Positions 51,840 through 61,284 of a stretch of DNA of 64,000 bases are shown piece by piece; position 1 is the first letter of the stretch; the number at the start of each line of letters is the position of its first letter. The notes under the pieces are model-generated. The model was not told the origin of the DNA, searched no databases, and saw nothing but the letters and a program-made list of their open reading frames with translations. Made by a program: the position numbers and the translations under genes. Source of the DNA: DATLGB01 sp963740765 (GTDB lineage Bacteria > Actinomycetota > Thermoleophilia > Solirubrobacterales > Solirubrobacteraceae); assembly GCA_963740765.1 (NCBI GenBank), contig CAVUFN010000021.1, forward strand, positions 1 through 64,000, read 5' to 3'.

Positions 51840-52648
51840 GTGCCGGTCCACTCCGGCGGTCGCTTCTCGGCGAACGAGCGCACGCCCTCGAGGAAGTCGG
51901 ACGAGCCGAAGCACGACTCGCGCAGCGCGATCAGCTCGCGCTCGACGTCGGCGTCCAGCTCGCCCTCGGCCCGCACCAGCTCGCGCAGGATGCGCTTGTT
52001 GCCGGCCAGGGCCAGCGGCGCCAGCGCGGCGATCTCCGCTGCCAGCTCGACGCCGCGCCCCGCGAGCTCGTCCGCTCCGACCACCTCGTTGACGAGGCCC
52101 CAGGCCTCGGCGCGGCGCGCGGAGATGTTGCGGCCCACGTGGAACAGCTGGCGGGTGCGCATCAGCCCGACGGCGTCGACGAACTTGCGCAGCCCGGTGT
52201 GGGAGTAGATGAGGCCGAGCTTGGCCGGCGGCATCCCGACGACGGCGTCCTCGCTGGCCACGATCAGGTCGCAGGACAGCGCCAGCTCCAGGCCGCCGCC
52301 GATCGCGTGCCCGTTGAGCGCCGCCACCGCCGGGTACGGGAAGGCCTCCAGCGCCTCGATGGCGTTGTGGAAGGGGTGGGCGACGAGCGCCTCGGCGGCC
52401 GCCGCGAACTCGTCCCCGTCCAGCGAGCCGATGTCGTAGCCGGCGCTGAACACCGGCCCCTCGCCGGTGACGAGCAGGCACCGCGCGTCCAGCGTCGGCA
52501 CCGTCTCTGCGATCGCGTCCAGGATCGCGTGGTCGAGCGCGTTGCGCTTGCGCTCGTTGACGATCGTGAGCCGGGCGACGTGGGCGGCGGGGTGGTCCAG
52601 CCGCAGCTTGCCGTCGGCCAGCTCGACCGGCTCAGTCGAGCTCGACAA
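51836..52648 (-). CDS. Enoyl-CoA hydratase/isomerase family protein
   Basis: The 270-residue crotonase-fold protein has the oxyanion loop GPVFSAGYDIGSLDG and GHAIGGGLELALSCDL. The catalytic Glu of the hydratase type is less clear (MPPAKLGL holds Pro/Ala where Glu often lies), so an isomerase or decarboxylase role is possible. It overlaps the biotin-carrier gene by 17 bp, forming an operon with it. Confidence 0.87.
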   Translation of the reverse strand: MSSSTEPVELADGKLRLDHPAAHVARLTIVNERKRNALDHAILDAIAETVPTLDARCLLVTGEGPVFSAGYDIGSLDGDEFAAAAEALVAHPFHNAIEALEAFPYPAVAALNGHAIGGGLELALSCDLIVASEDAVVGMPPAKLGLIYSHTGLRKFVDAVGLMRTRQLFHVGRNISARRAEAWGLVNEVVGADELAGRGVELAAEIAALAPLALAGNKRILRELVRAEGELDADVERELIALRESCFGSSDFLEGVRSFAEKRPPEWTGT

Positions 52649-52844
52649 GCGGGTCGCCCTCGGAGACGGTCTGGCCCTCTTCGACGAGCACGCGGGACAC
52701 GTCGCCCGCCTCCTCGGCGTCGACGGGCACCTCCATCTTCATGGACTCGAGGATGACGACGGTGTCCCCCTCGTCGACATGGTCGCCCGGGCGCACCTCG
52801 ACGCGCCAGACCTTCCCGGTGATGTGGGCTTCTACGACGGCCAT
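52632..52844 (-). CDS. Stand-alone biotinyl/lipoyl carrier domain protein
   Basis: The 70-residue product is nothing but a biotin-attachment domain with ESMKMEV; Lys36 is the biotinylation site. Such carriers serve biotin-dependent carboxylases. No carboxylase or transcarboxylase is in the window, so its partner is unknown. It is followed by the hydratase, suggesting an acyl-CoA context. Confidence 0.88.
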   Translation of the reverse strand: MAVVEAHITGKVWRVEVRPGDHVDEGDTVVILESMKMEVPVDAEEAGDVSRVLVEEGQTVSEGDPLVELD

Positions 52845-52854
52845 GGCCGGGAGA

Positions 52855-53562
52855 CTAAACGGGTTGGATCTGGGTGACGAAGGCGCCGCCCATCCAGGTG
52901 TGGATCGCGAGGGCGCGGCCGCGCTCCACGAAGGCCAGTCCGCCGGTCGGCGCAGGCTCGGCCTGCTCGAACGTCGCCGGGCACGTGAACACCCCGACGC
53001 CGCCGAGCGTCTCGAACGTGATCCGGTGCACATGACCGCACAGGACGCGCTGGACCTGCGGCGAGCGCTCGAGCAGCGCCGCGAGCCCGGCGCGGTCGGC
53101 GTCGGAGAGCCCGAAGTCGTCGATCGCCCTGATGCCCGTGCGCAGGGGCGGGTGGTGCATGGCGACGACCGTCGGGCGGTCGTCGACGAGGGCCGCGGCC
53201 AGCGCGTCGACGTCCAGCCGGCCGGCGTCCGTCCCGGGCTGCGACGTGTCGGCCAGCACGAGCCGCAGGTCGCCCACGTCGACCGCATCCTGGCGCGGGA
53301 AGGCGTCGTGGAGGGCGGGGGAGTCGTGGTTGCCGGGGATGACGTGGACCGGCGCGGTCAGCGGCGCCAGCAGCTCCTGAACGCGCGCGTAGGACCCGGG
53401 CGCGCCGTCGTGGACGAGGTCACCGCTGAGCAGGACCGCCGTGGGCGGGACCGGCAGCGCGCCGATCGCGTCGACGACCTGCGTGAGCGCGGCCGCGGCG
53501 GCGTCCCCGTCCGGTCCGGCGACCACGTGGGGATCGGAGATCTGGACGAGGAAGGCCGGCAC
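52855..53562 (-). CDS. Calcineurin-like metallophosphoesterase (CpdA-like)
   Basis: The 235-residue protein has the dimetal motifs ISDPHV (Asp10, His12), GDLVHDG, GNHD and GHVHR. It matches the class III cyclic-nucleotide phosphodiesterase group; cAMP hydrolysis is a family-based guess. It lies 10 bp upstream of the biotin-carrier gene. Confidence 0.88.
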   Translation of the reverse strand: MPAFLVQISDPHVVAGPDGDAAAAALTQVVDAIGALPVPPTAVLLSGDLVHDGAPGSYARVQELLAPLTAPVHVIPGNHDSPALHDAFPRQDAVDVGDLRLVLADTSQPGTDAGRLDVDALAAALVDDRPTVVAMHHPPLRTGIRAIDDFGLSDADRAGLAALLERSPQVQRVLCGHVHRITFETLGGVGVFTCPATFEQAEPAPTGGLAFVERGRALAIHTWMGGAFVTQIQPV

Positions 53563-53569
53563 GCGGGCG

Positions 53570-54289
53570 TCAGGCTACGGCGGCCACGAGGCCGATGGTG
53601 GCGGAGAGGACGAGCACCGCGGTCAGCGCCCGCTCGTAGCCGTGCTCGGCCAGCCGGCCGAACAGCGGGCGGCCGGAGAGCTGGCCCGCGAACGCTGCAC
53701 CTGCGAAGACGAGCACGATCGCGTCCGGCCTGCCCTCGGTCTTCGTGACCGCGAGCGCGGCCAGCCCGAGCACGGACTGCGCGATGAACACCGTCGTCAA
53801 GGTGTCCCGCACGCGAACGGGTGCGTGACCGCGGCCGAGCAGCAGGAGGACCAGCGGCGGGCCTGCCGTGGACAGCGACGTGGTCAGTACCCCGCTGGCG
53901 AGCCCGGCCGCGGGCGGCGCCCACCCCGGCGTCGCCCGCGTCGCCGCGGGCCGCATGCGCAGCAGGAGCGTCGCGAACACCGACACCGTGAGGGCGATCT
54001 GGAGGACGATGGCGTCGACGTTCTGCAGCACCAGAGCGCCGGCGATCATCCCGGGGATCGACGTCACCAGCACGACGATCACCAGACGCTGGAGCGGGGC
54101 AGGCCGGCGACCCTCGAGCAGCAGCGTGACACTGTTGACCACGAGTGCGAGTGCGTTGAGCGCCCAGACCGCCTCGGCCGGGCCGAGCGCCGCGAACAGC
54201 AGCGGCGCGCAGATCAGCGCGAAGCCGAACCCGACCGCTGATTGGACGGCGGCGCCGAGGAGGACGGAGAGGGCGGCAAGTGCGATCAT
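53570..54289 (-). CDS. TauE/SafE family sulfite exporter
   Basis: The 239-residue protein has about eight membrane helices and the family repeat seen as QSAVGFGFALICAPLL and ASGVLTTSLSTAGPPLVL. Sulfite or organosulfonate export is the usual assignment. ATG 54289 is 18 bp from the divergent acyltransferase gene, so a shared promoter region is very short. Ends 7 bp before the phosphoesterase. Confidence 0.88.
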   Translation of the reverse strand: MIALAALSVLLGAAVQSAVGFGFALICAPLLFAALGPAEAVWALNALALVVNSVTLLLEGRRPAPLQRLVIVVLVTSIPGMIAGALVLQNVDAIVLQIALTVSVFATLLLRMRPAATRATPGWAPPAAGLASGVLTTSLSTAGPPLVLLLLGRGHAPVRVRDTLTTVFIAQSVLGLAALAVTKTEGRPDAIVLVFAGAAFAGQLSGRPLFGRLAEHGYERALTAVLVLSATIGLVAAVA

Positions 54290-54307
54290 CGTGGGTAGGC
54301 TGCGGTC

Positions 54308-55045
54308 GTGGCCGAGGAGAAGCTGGTGGAGATGAAGCCGCAGGTCTACAAGGACCCGCGCCCCAAGGAGCATTTCGACGGCTACCACCAGCGCGTCCGC
54401 CGGGGCGAGCCGAACTGGGTCTACGAAGCCGTGCGCATGGTCGCCTGCACGTACGCGTGGATCTTCTTCCGGTTGCGGACGGACGACGCCTACAAGGTCC
54501 CGGTCGACGGCCCGGTGATCATCGCACCGAACCACTTCTCCTTCATGGACCACTTCTTCTGCGCCGCCGGCGTCCGCCGGCGGGTGCAGTTCATGGCCAA
54601 GTCACAGATGTTCAAGGGCCTGCTGCAGTTCATCTACACGCACGGCGGCGTCTTCCCCGTCCGGCGCGGCGTCGCCGACGAGGAGGCGTTCGTCTCCGCC
54701 AACGCGATCCTCACGCGCGGCGGCCCGGTCGTCATGTACTGCGAGGGTGGCCGCTCGCGCAGCGCCGACCTCTCCGAGAAGCCCAAGCGCGGCATCGGCC
54801 GCCTGGCGCTGGAGAGCGGCGCCGTCGTCGTCCCGACCGCCATCCACGGATCGTCGCGCGTCCGCAACTGGAAGCGCGGCCAGTTCCCGAAGGTGTACGT
54901 CAAGTACGGGGACCCGATCCGGTGGGACACGGTCACGGATCCGACGCGCGACCAGCAGCAGGCCGTCGCCGACAAGATCTTCGCCGAGATCAAGGCGCTG
55001 TACGCCGGTCTCGACGCCGAGCTGCGCAGCGACGCCGGGCGCTAG
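54308..55045 (+). CDS. 1-acyl-sn-glycerol-3-phosphate acyltransferase family (PlsC-like)
   Basis: The 245-residue protein has the acyltransferase box NHFSFMD (Asn75, His76, Asp81) and GGVFPVRRG, then CEGGRSRS (EGGRS motif). It transfers fatty acyl groups to lysophospholipids. Start GTG 54308 is used. Its stop overlaps the convergent SDR stop by 4 bp. Confidence 0.9.
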   Translation: MAEEKLVEMKPQVYKDPRPKEHFDGYHQRVRRGEPNWVYEAVRMVACTYAWIFFRLRTDDAYKVPVDGPVIIAPNHFSFMDHFFCAAGVRRRVQFMAKSQMFKGLLQFIYTHGGVFPVRRGVADEEAFVSANAILTRGGPVVMYCEGGRSRSADLSEKPKRGIGRLALESGAVVVPTAIHGSSRVRNWKRGQFPKVYVKYGDPIRWDTVTDPTRDQQQAVADKIFAEIKALYAGLDAELRSDAGR

Positions 55046-55869
55046 CCGGTCATCCCGCCGAAGAGGCCGCCCGTGATGTGCAGCGTCTGGCCGTGCACGT
55101 AGTTGGCCCACGGCGTGCACAGGAACATGACCGGGCCGGCGGCCTCCTGCGGGGAGGCGGGGCGGCCGAGCGGGATCATCATCGACGCCATCCCGCGCAT
55201 CTGCTCCGGGATCCCGAGCTGGACCTTCTCGCCGTCGATCTCCATCGTGTTGTCGTCGACCTTGGCCTGGGTGAGGCGCGTGTCCACGAAGCCGAAGGCG
55301 ACCGCGTTGACGTTGATCTTGAACTGGCCCCACTCCTTGGCCAGCGTCTTGGTCAGCCCGACGATGCCCGCCTTGCCGGCCGAGTAGTTGGCCTGGCCGG
55401 CGTTGCCGAAGGTGCCGCTCGTGGAGGAGACGTTGACGATCTTGCGGAAGGTCTCGGTGCCCGCCTCGCGCTCCTGCTTGGCCGGCTCGCGCAGGTGCGG
55501 CGCGGCGGCGCGGATGACGCGGAAGGGGACGATCAGGTGGATGTCCAGCATGCGCTGGAACCAGTCGTCGGAGAGCTTGTGGATCGGGCCGTCGAGCGTG
55601 TAGCCCGCGTTGTTGACGATGATGTCGATCTTGCCGTGTGCGTCGATCGCGCCCTGGATCAGCTGGTCGGGCGCGTCTGCCTTGGTCAGGTCGCCGCCGT
55701 TGATCGAGCCGTCGGTGGGCAGCCGGTCCTGGACCTCCTGCGCCTTGTCGCCGTCGAGGTCGTTGACGACGACCGTCGCCCCCTGCTCGGCGAGCAACTC
55801 GGCCGTCGCCGCGCCGATGCCCTGACCCGCCCCGGTGACGATCGCCACCTTGTCATCTAGTAATCCCAT
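55042..55869 (-). CDS. Short-chain dehydrogenase/reductase
   Basis: The 275-residue NAD(P)-dependent enzyme has TGAGQGIG at 12-19, NNAG, and catalytic Tyr162 and Lys166 (YSAGK) with Ser148-149. It resembles 3-oxoacyl-ACP reductase/MaoC-type FabG4 enzymes. ATG 55869 (MGLLDDKVAIV) is used. It is divergent from the molybdopterin oxidoreductase, 71 bp away. Confidence 0.9.
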   Translation of the reverse strand: MGLLDDKVAIVTGAGQGIGAATAELLAEQGATVVVNDLDGDKAQEVQDRLPTDGSINGGDLTKADAPDQLIQGAIDAHGKIDIIVNNAGYTLDGPIHKLSDDWFQRMLDIHLIVPFRVIRAAAPHLREPAKQEREAGTETFRKIVNVSSTSGTFGNAGQANYSAGKAGIVGLTKTLAKEWGQFKINVNAVAFGFVDTRLTQAKVDDNTMEIDGEKVQLGIPEQMRGMASMMIPLGRPASPQEAAGPVMFLCTPWANYVHGQTLHITGGLFGGMTG

Positions 55870-55940
55870 GGACGGAAACCTTACGGTTTCGCCCTCCGGT
55901 CGTCGCAAGCTCCTCCCTCCGGACGACGTACCATCTGCGC

Positions 55941-58079
55941 ATGGTCACGACCTGCCCGCTGTGCGAGGCCACGTGTGGCCTCGAGGTGACGATCGAGGAC
56001 GGCCACGTGATCCGCGTGACCGGCGACAAGGAGGACGTGTTCTCGCACGGCTTCATCTGCCCCAAGGGGGGCTCGCTCGGTGCGCTGCACCACGATCCCG
56101 ACCGTCTGCGCACGCCGCTGGTGCGCCGCGACGGCGAGCTGGTCGAGGCGACGTGGGACGAGGCGTTCGCGGAGATCGACCGCCGCCTCGCCCCGATCCT
56201 CGAGCGCGACCGCAACGCGGTCGGCGTCTACGCGGGCAACCCGTCCGCGCACAACCTGGCCACGCTGCTCTACGGGCGGGTCTTCAACAAGGCGATCGGG
56301 ACGCGCAACGTGTTCAGCGCCTCGACGGTCGACCAGATGCCCAAGCACGTGTCGAGCGGCTACATGTTCGGCGGTGCGCTGACCATCCCGGTCCCGGACC
56401 TCGACCGGACGCTGCACCTGCTCGTGCTGGGCGCCAACCCGCTGGCCTCCAACGGCTCGCTGATGACGGCGCCCGACGCGCGCGGGCGGCTGCGCGGCAT
56501 CCGGGACCGCGGCGGCAAGGTCGTCGTCATCGACCCGCGCCGCTCGCGCACCGCCGAGCACGCCGACGAGCACCATTTCATCCGGCCGGGGACCGACCCG
56601 CTGCTGCTGTTCGGGATCGTCCACACGCTGTTCGAGGAGGACCTCGCCACGCCCGGCGAGCACCTCACCGGCGTCGACGACGTGCGCGCGCTGGCCGAGC
56701 CGTTCTCGCCGGAGGCCGTCGCCCGGCCGACCGGGATCGCGGCCGCGGAGATCCGGCGGATGGCGCGCGAGCTGGCCGCTGCGGAGTGCGCCGCGGTCTA
56801 CGGCCGCATCGGCACCACGCTCGCCAAGTACGGGACGCTGGCGAGCTGGCTCGTCGACGTCGTCAACGCGCTGACGGGCAACCTCGACCGCCCCGGCGGG
56901 GCGATGTTCCCGCTCGCCGCCGCGGGTCAGACCAACGCCGATCCGGGCGCGCCGTCGCGCGGCTTCCGCACCGGCCGCTGGACGAGCTCCGTGCGCGGGC
57001 TGCCCGAGGCGCTGGGGGAGCTGCCCGTCGCCGCACTGTCCGAGGAGATCGAGGCCGGGATCGCGGCGCTGTTCACGATCAGCGGCAACCCGGCGCTCTC
57101 GACCCCCAACGGCGAGCGCCTGACGGCCGCCCTCGAGGGCCTCGAGCTGCTCGTGTGCGTCGACGTCTACGTCAACGAGACCACCCGCCACGCCGACGTC
57201 ATTCTGCCCGGCCCGACCGCCGTGGAGCGCCCGCACTACCCGCTGCCCTTCTACCAGCTGTCCGTGCGCAACGTGGCCAACTACTCGCCGGCGCTGCTGG
57301 ACTCGCCGGTCCCGCAGGAGTGGGAGACGCTGCTGCGGCTGACCGGCATCGTCACGGGCCAGGGACCGGACGCCGACATCGCGGCGATCGACGCGTTCGT
57401 GGCGTCGCAGCTCGGCGCCTACGAGGGCGACCGCACCGGCCCGGAGCGACTGCTCGACATCCTGTTGCGCAAGGGCCCGTACGACCTCACGCTGGACGAC
57501 CTCGAGGCGGCGCCACACGGGGTCGACCTCGGCCCGCTGCAACCGCGGCTGCCCGACGTGCTGCGGACGCCGAGCGGCAAGGTCGAGCTGGCGCCCGGGC
57601 CCGTGACCGCCGACGTCCCGCGCCTGCGCGAGGAGCTGGACCGCGCCACCGACGGCTTCGTCCTGATCGGCCGCCGCCAGCTGCGCTCCAACAACTCCTG
57701 GATGCACAACCTGACACCGCTCGTCAAGGGCAAGGACCGCTGCACGGCCTGGCTGCACCCCGACGACGCGGCGCGCATCGGCGTCGCGGACGGCGAGCTC
57801 GCGCGGGTCACGTCGCGGGCCGGCGAGGTCGAGGTCCCGGTCGAGGTGACGGACGCGATCATGCCCGGGGTCGTCTCGATCCCGCACGGATGGGGGCACG
57901 GCGTCGACGGGACCCGGCTGTCCGTCGCGCGCGAGCACGCGGGCGTGAACTCGAACCTGCTCGGCGACGAGCAGGTCGTGGACCCGGTGTCGGGCAACGC
58001 CGTGCTCAACGGCGTCCCGGTTCAGATCTCCAGCGCGGAGGCGCGGGCCGCGACCCACGCCGCCTCGACCGCCGTGTAG
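55941..58079 (+). CDS. Molybdopterin-dependent oxidoreductase with 4Fe-4S site
   Basis: The 712-residue enzyme of the DMSO-reductase family has an N-terminal 4Fe-4S site (Cys5, Cys8, Cys12, Cys40), the molybdopterin-binding domain (GANPLASNGSLM, VIDPRRSRTAEHAD) and a C-terminal dinucleotide-binding domain (IGRRQLRSNNSWMHN). No twin-arginine signal is seen, so it is cytoplasmic. Substrate unknown; formate-dehydrogenase-like, without partner subunits. The 3' end overlaps the convergent MFS gene by 58 bp. Confidence 0.9.
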   Translation: MVTTCPLCEATCGLEVTIEDGHVIRVTGDKEDVFSHGFICPKGGSLGALHHDPDRLRTPLVRRDGELVEATWDEAFAEIDRRLAPILERDRNAVGVYAGNPSAHNLATLLYGRVFNKAIGTRNVFSASTVDQMPKHVSSGYMFGGALTIPVPDLDRTLHLLVLGANPLASNGSLMTAPDARGRLRGIRDRGGKVVVIDPRRSRTAEHADEHHFIRPGTDPLLLFGIVHTLFEEDLATPGEHLTGVDDVRALAEPFSPEAVARPTGIAAAEIRRMARELAAAECAAVYGRIGTTLAKYGTLASWLVDVVNALTGNLDRPGGAMFPLAAAGQTNADPGAPSRGFRTGRWTSSVRGLPEALGELPVAALSEEIEAGIAALFTISGNPALSTPNGERLTAALEGLELLVCVDVYVNETTRHADVILPGPTAVERPHYPLPFYQLSVRNVANYSPALLDSPVPQEWETLLRLTGIVTGQGPDADIAAIDAFVASQLGAYEGDRTGPERLLDILLRKGPYDLTLDDLEAAPHGVDLGPLQPRLPDVLRTPSGKVELAPGPVTADVPRLREELDRATDGFVLIGRRQLRSNNSWMHNLTPLVKGKDRCTAWLHPDDAARIGVADGELARVTSRAGEVEVPVEVTDAIMPGVVSIPHGWGHGVDGTRLSVAREHAGVNSNLLGDEQVVDPVSGNAVLNGVPVQISSAEARAATHAASTAV

Positions 58080-59176
58080 CCCGCGATCGTCGCGAGGACC
58101 AGCGTCACGCTCACGTGCTCGGCGAGCACGCCCGCGATCGCGGAGCCGGCCGCGAGCCCGCCCGCGATCGCCGAGCTCAGCCACGTCAGCGCCTCCGTCA
58201 CCGTGCCCGCCGGGGCGGCCTCGGAGGCGAGCTGGAAGACCAGCGCGAGGGACGGCGCGATGGCGAGGCTGGCCACCGCCACGGCGATGCCCATCGTCGC
58301 GAGCGAGCCGGCGAACGCCATCGGCACCTCGAGCAGCGCGAGGAGCGCCAGCAGCGCGGCCAGGCGCCGGCGCGGATCCCGCGGCGGAGGGGTGCGCGCG
58401 GCCAGCAGCCCGCCGAGCATGCTCCCCCCGCCCGACAGCGCGAGCAGGTAGCCGACGGCGTTGGGCGACCCCTCGCCGGCGGCGAACGCGGACAGGCCGA
58501 CCTCGAGCCCGGCGATGCTGAGCCCGAACAGGAAGACGGCGACGAGCAGGACGCGGACGCCGGGGTCGCGCAGCGGGCCGGCGAGCTCCTTCGCGGCGTC
58601 GAAGGCCCCGCGCGCCGCTCGCGAGAGCCGGGTCCCGGCGAACGACACGGTGCCGGCGACGGTCAGCACCGCGCACGCGACGATCGCGGCCCGCAGCGAC
58701 CACGCGCCGACGATGCCGACGATCACGAGCGGCCCCGTGATGTAGACGAGCTCGAACAGCGTCGAGTCGACCGCGAAGGCGCGGTGCCGGTGCTCGGGTG
58801 CGACCGCGCCCGAGAGCAGCGCGCGCAGGCACGAGCTGATCGGCGGCTGCGTCGCGCCCGCAACCGCGGCGATCACCGCGGCGAGGAGGACCGGTGCGCC
58901 GTCGTCCAGGACGGCGAAGGCGCCGATGGCGACGGCCGAGACGGCACCCGAGGCGAGCAGGACGGCGCGCTGGCCGCGGCGGTCGATCGCGCGGCCGAGC
59001 AGCGGCCCGCCCAGCCCGGCCGCGAGCCCTTCGGCCCCGGCGACGAGGCCGCCCGCGGCGAAGGAGCCGGTGATCTCCTGGGTGCGCAGCAGCAGCACGA
59101 GGCTCAGCGCCGTCGTCGGCAGACGGGCGAAGATCGACGTCACCCACAGCGGCACGATCCCCGGAGTTCTGAGCAC
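58022..59176 (-). CDS. Major facilitator superfamily transporter
   Basis: The 384-residue protein has about 11-12 membrane helices. A cytoplasmic motif A-like GRAIDRRGQR follows helix 2. It resembles small-molecule or drug exporters of actinobacteria. GTG 59176 (MLRTPGIVPLWV) is used. Its 3' end is antisense to the final residues of the oxidoreductase. Confidence 0.85.
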   Translation of the reverse strand: MLRTPGIVPLWVTSIFARLPTTALSLVLLLRTQEITGSFAAGGLVAGAEGLAAGLGGPLLGRAIDRRGQRAVLLASGAVSAVAIGAFAVLDDGAPVLLAAVIAAVAGATQPPISSCLRALLSGAVAPEHRHRAFAVDSTLFELVYITGPLVIVGIVGAWSLRAAIVACAVLTVAGTVSFAGTRLSRAARGAFDAAKELAGPLRDPGVRVLLVAVFLFGLSIAGLEVGLSAFAAGEGSPNAVGYLLALSGGGSMLGGLLAARTPPPRDPRRRLAALLALLALLEVPMAFAGSLATMGIAVAVASLAIAPSLALVFQLASEAAPAGTVTEALTWLSSAIAGGLAAGSAIAGVLAEHVSVTLVLATIAGYTAVEAAWVAARASALEI

Positions 59177-59218
59177 GCGGTCACATCCTGACCTGTTCGG
59201 GCGCTTTAGTTCGCGACG

Positions 59219-60382
59219 ATGCTCGGGCCGGCCCGCGGAACCGCTCTCTATGTGGGTGCCCTGATGGGGCCCGGGGTGCTGCTCGTCCCGGCGCTCGCGG
59301 CCGACGCGGCGGGGCCGGCCTCGATCATCGCGTGGGGCGTCCTCCTGGTGCTGTCCGCGCCGCTGGCGATCACCTTCGCCGCCCTCGGCGTGCGCCACCC
59401 CGTCGCCGGTGGGGTGAGCGCCTACGTGCAGGCGGGGTTCGGGTCGCGCGCCGCCGCCGTCACGCGGGCGTGGTTCCTCACCGCGGTGATCATCGGCGCA
59501 CCGGCGGTGGCGCTGATCGGCGGCTACTACGTGGCCGACCTCGTCGGCGGCGGGACGCCGGTCGCGGTCGCCGCGGCGTGCGCGATGTTCGGGACCGTGC
59601 TCGTCGTCAACGCGCTGGGCGTCGAGGTCTCCTCGGGCGTCCAGCTCGGGCTCTCGGCCGTGCTGGTGGTGATCATCGCGGTGGCGGTGGCCGTCGCGCT
59701 GCCCGGCCACGCCGGCGACCACTGGTCGCCGTTCGCGCCGCACGGGTGGGCGGCGGTCGGGACGGCGGCGAACATCCTCGTCTGGCTGTTCATCGGCTGG
59801 GAGGCGATGGCGCAGATGGCGGGCGACTTCCGCGACCCCGAGCGGGACATCCCACGCGCGATCGCGTTCGCCTACACGACGGTCGCGGTGCTCTATGTGG
59901 GGCTGGCGGTGGCCACGATCGGCGTCGGCTCGACCTCGAAGGTGCCGCTGGCCGACCTGCTGCAGACGGGCCTGGGGGAGGCGGGGCGCCAGGCGACGGC
60001 GGTGCTGGCGGTGGCGCTGACGACCGGCACCATGAACGTCTACGTCGGCGGCGCGGCCCGCCTCACCGGCCTTCCCTCACCGCGGTCCCTCGCCGCCATC
60101 GGGGCGCCGGGCTTCGTGGTCCTGGCGATCCTCGCCGCCGGCGCGCTGACCGCGGACGACATCGTCCGCGCGACGTCGGCCTGCTTCATCTCCGTCTACC
60201 TGCTCTCGCTCGCCGCGGGGGTGCGGATCCTGCCGGGCCGGCTGCGCTCCGTCGCCCTCGCCGCACTCGCGCTCACCGCGGTCATCGCGGTCTTCTCGGC
60301 TGCGTTCCTGCTCGTGCCCGCGGCGGCGGCCGCGGTCACGCTCGTCGCCATGACCCGGCGCCGCGTAGCCTCGCCCGCGTGA
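59219..60382 (+). CDS. Amino acid permease (APC superfamily, YjeH-like)
   Basis: The 387-residue protein has about eleven helices, starting MLGPARGTALYVGALMGPGV, with the APC consensus unwound helix 1 (ALMGPGVL) and AFGYEAMAQMAGDFRDPERDIPRAI-like region (seen as WEAMAQMAGDF). Export or uptake of neutral amino acids is typical. It overlaps the downstream EamA gene by 4 bp. Confidence 0.87.
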   Translation: MLGPARGTALYVGALMGPGVLLVPALAADAAGPASIIAWGVLLVLSAPLAITFAALGVRHPVAGGVSAYVQAGFGSRAAAVTRAWFLTAVIIGAPAVALIGGYYVADLVGGGTPVAVAAACAMFGTVLVVNALGVEVSSGVQLGLSAVLVVIIAVAVAVALPGHAGDHWSPFAPHGWAAVGTAANILVWLFIGWEAMAQMAGDFRDPERDIPRAIAFAYTTVAVLYVGLAVATIGVGSTSKVPLADLLQTGLGEAGRQATAVLAVALTTGTMNVYVGGAARLTGLPSPRSLAAIGAPGFVVLAILAAGALTADDIVRATSACFISVYLLSLAAGVRILPGRLRSVALAALALTAVIAVFSAAFLLVPAAAAAVTLVAMTRRRVASPA

Positions 60383-61284
60383 ACGGGAGAGCTTGGGCCG
60401 GCTTCTTCGGGCTGTCGCTGCTGTGGGGCGTCCCGTACCTGTTCATCAAGGTGGCCGTCGACGACGGCGTCCCGCCCATCTTCCTGGCGTGGGTGCGCGT
60501 CGTCCTCGCGGCGGTGGTCCTGCTCGCGCTGGCGGCGCGGGCCGGGTCGATCGGATCGATGCGCGGCCTCGGCCGCTGGGTGTTCGCCTACGCGGTCGTC
60601 GAGATCTGCATCCCGTTCCCCTTGATCGGCTTCGGTGAGCAGCACGTCTCGTCGTCGCTGGCCGCCATCCTGATCGCCGCCGTCCCGGCCTTCATCGCGC
60701 TGCTCTCGCTGCGCTTCAACCCGGAGGAGCGGCTGACGCGCACCCGCGGCGCCGGACTGGCGATCGGTTTCGCCGGCGTCGTCGCCCTCGTCGGGATCGA
60801 GGTGCACACCGACGACCTCCCGGGCGCCGGCGCGATCCTCCTGGCTGCCTTCGGCTACGCGTGCGGCCCGATGATCTACCAGCGCCGCTTCGGCGGGCTC
60901 GACGTGCGCGCCGCGATGGGCGCCGCCCTCGCCGCCGCCGCGCTCGTGCTCACCCCGTTCGCCTTCATCGACCCGCCCGGCCGGGTGACGAGCGACGCCG
61001 CCATCGCGATCGTCGTCCTCGGCCTCTTCTGCACCGCCGCCGCGTTCGCGCTCTTCGCGCTGCTCATCACCACGATCGGCGCGGCGCGCACGGCGATCAT
61101 CACCTACGTCGCGCCCGTCGTCGCCCTCGCGGGCGGCGTGGCCTTCCTCGGCGAGACGGTCGGGCCGGGCACCGTCGCCGGCCTCGTCCTCATCCTCGCC
61201 GGTTCCTGGCTGTCCACCGACGGCCGCCTGCCGACAACGCTGCTCGCACGGCGTCGAGCGCGCGGGGCAGCGTCTCCTCCGTGA
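60379..61284 (+). CDS. EamA family transporter
   Basis: The 301-residue protein has ten helices in two EamA repeats (first GVPYLFIKVAVDDGVPP, second LFALLITTIGAARTAIITYV), typical of metabolite exporters. GTG 60379 overlaps the permease (GTGA). The C-terminal ~17 residues (LPTTLLARRRARGAASPP) lie antisense to the tail of a decayed DUF559-type gene and are not family-like. Confidence 0.87.
   Translation: MNGRAWAGFFGLSLLWGVPYLFIKVAVDDGVPPIFLAWVRVVLAAVVLLALAARAGSIGSMRGLGRWVFAYAVVEICIPFPLIGFGEQHVSSSLAAILIAAVPAFIALLSLRFNPEERLTRTRGAGLAIGFAGVVALVGIEVHTDDLPGAGAILLAAFGYACGPMIYQRRFGGLDVRAAMGAALAAAALVLTPFAFIDPPGRVTSDAAIAIVVLGLFCTAAAFALFALLITTIGAARTAIITYVAPVVALAGGVAFLGETVGPGTVAGLVLILAGSWLSTDGRLPTTLLARRRARGAASPP

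Noticed and set aside
48450..52208. 1252-codon plus-strand open frame opposite the ggt region
   Set aside because: Antisense shadow of AONS-like, gamma-glutamyltransferase and endopeptidase genes; no domain-like sequence.
55835..59191. 1118-codon plus-strand and 1088-codon minus-strand open frames around the molybdoenzyme
   Set aside because: They are overlapping frames of the real oxidoreductase and MFS genes with low-complexity Arg/Ala/Gly content.
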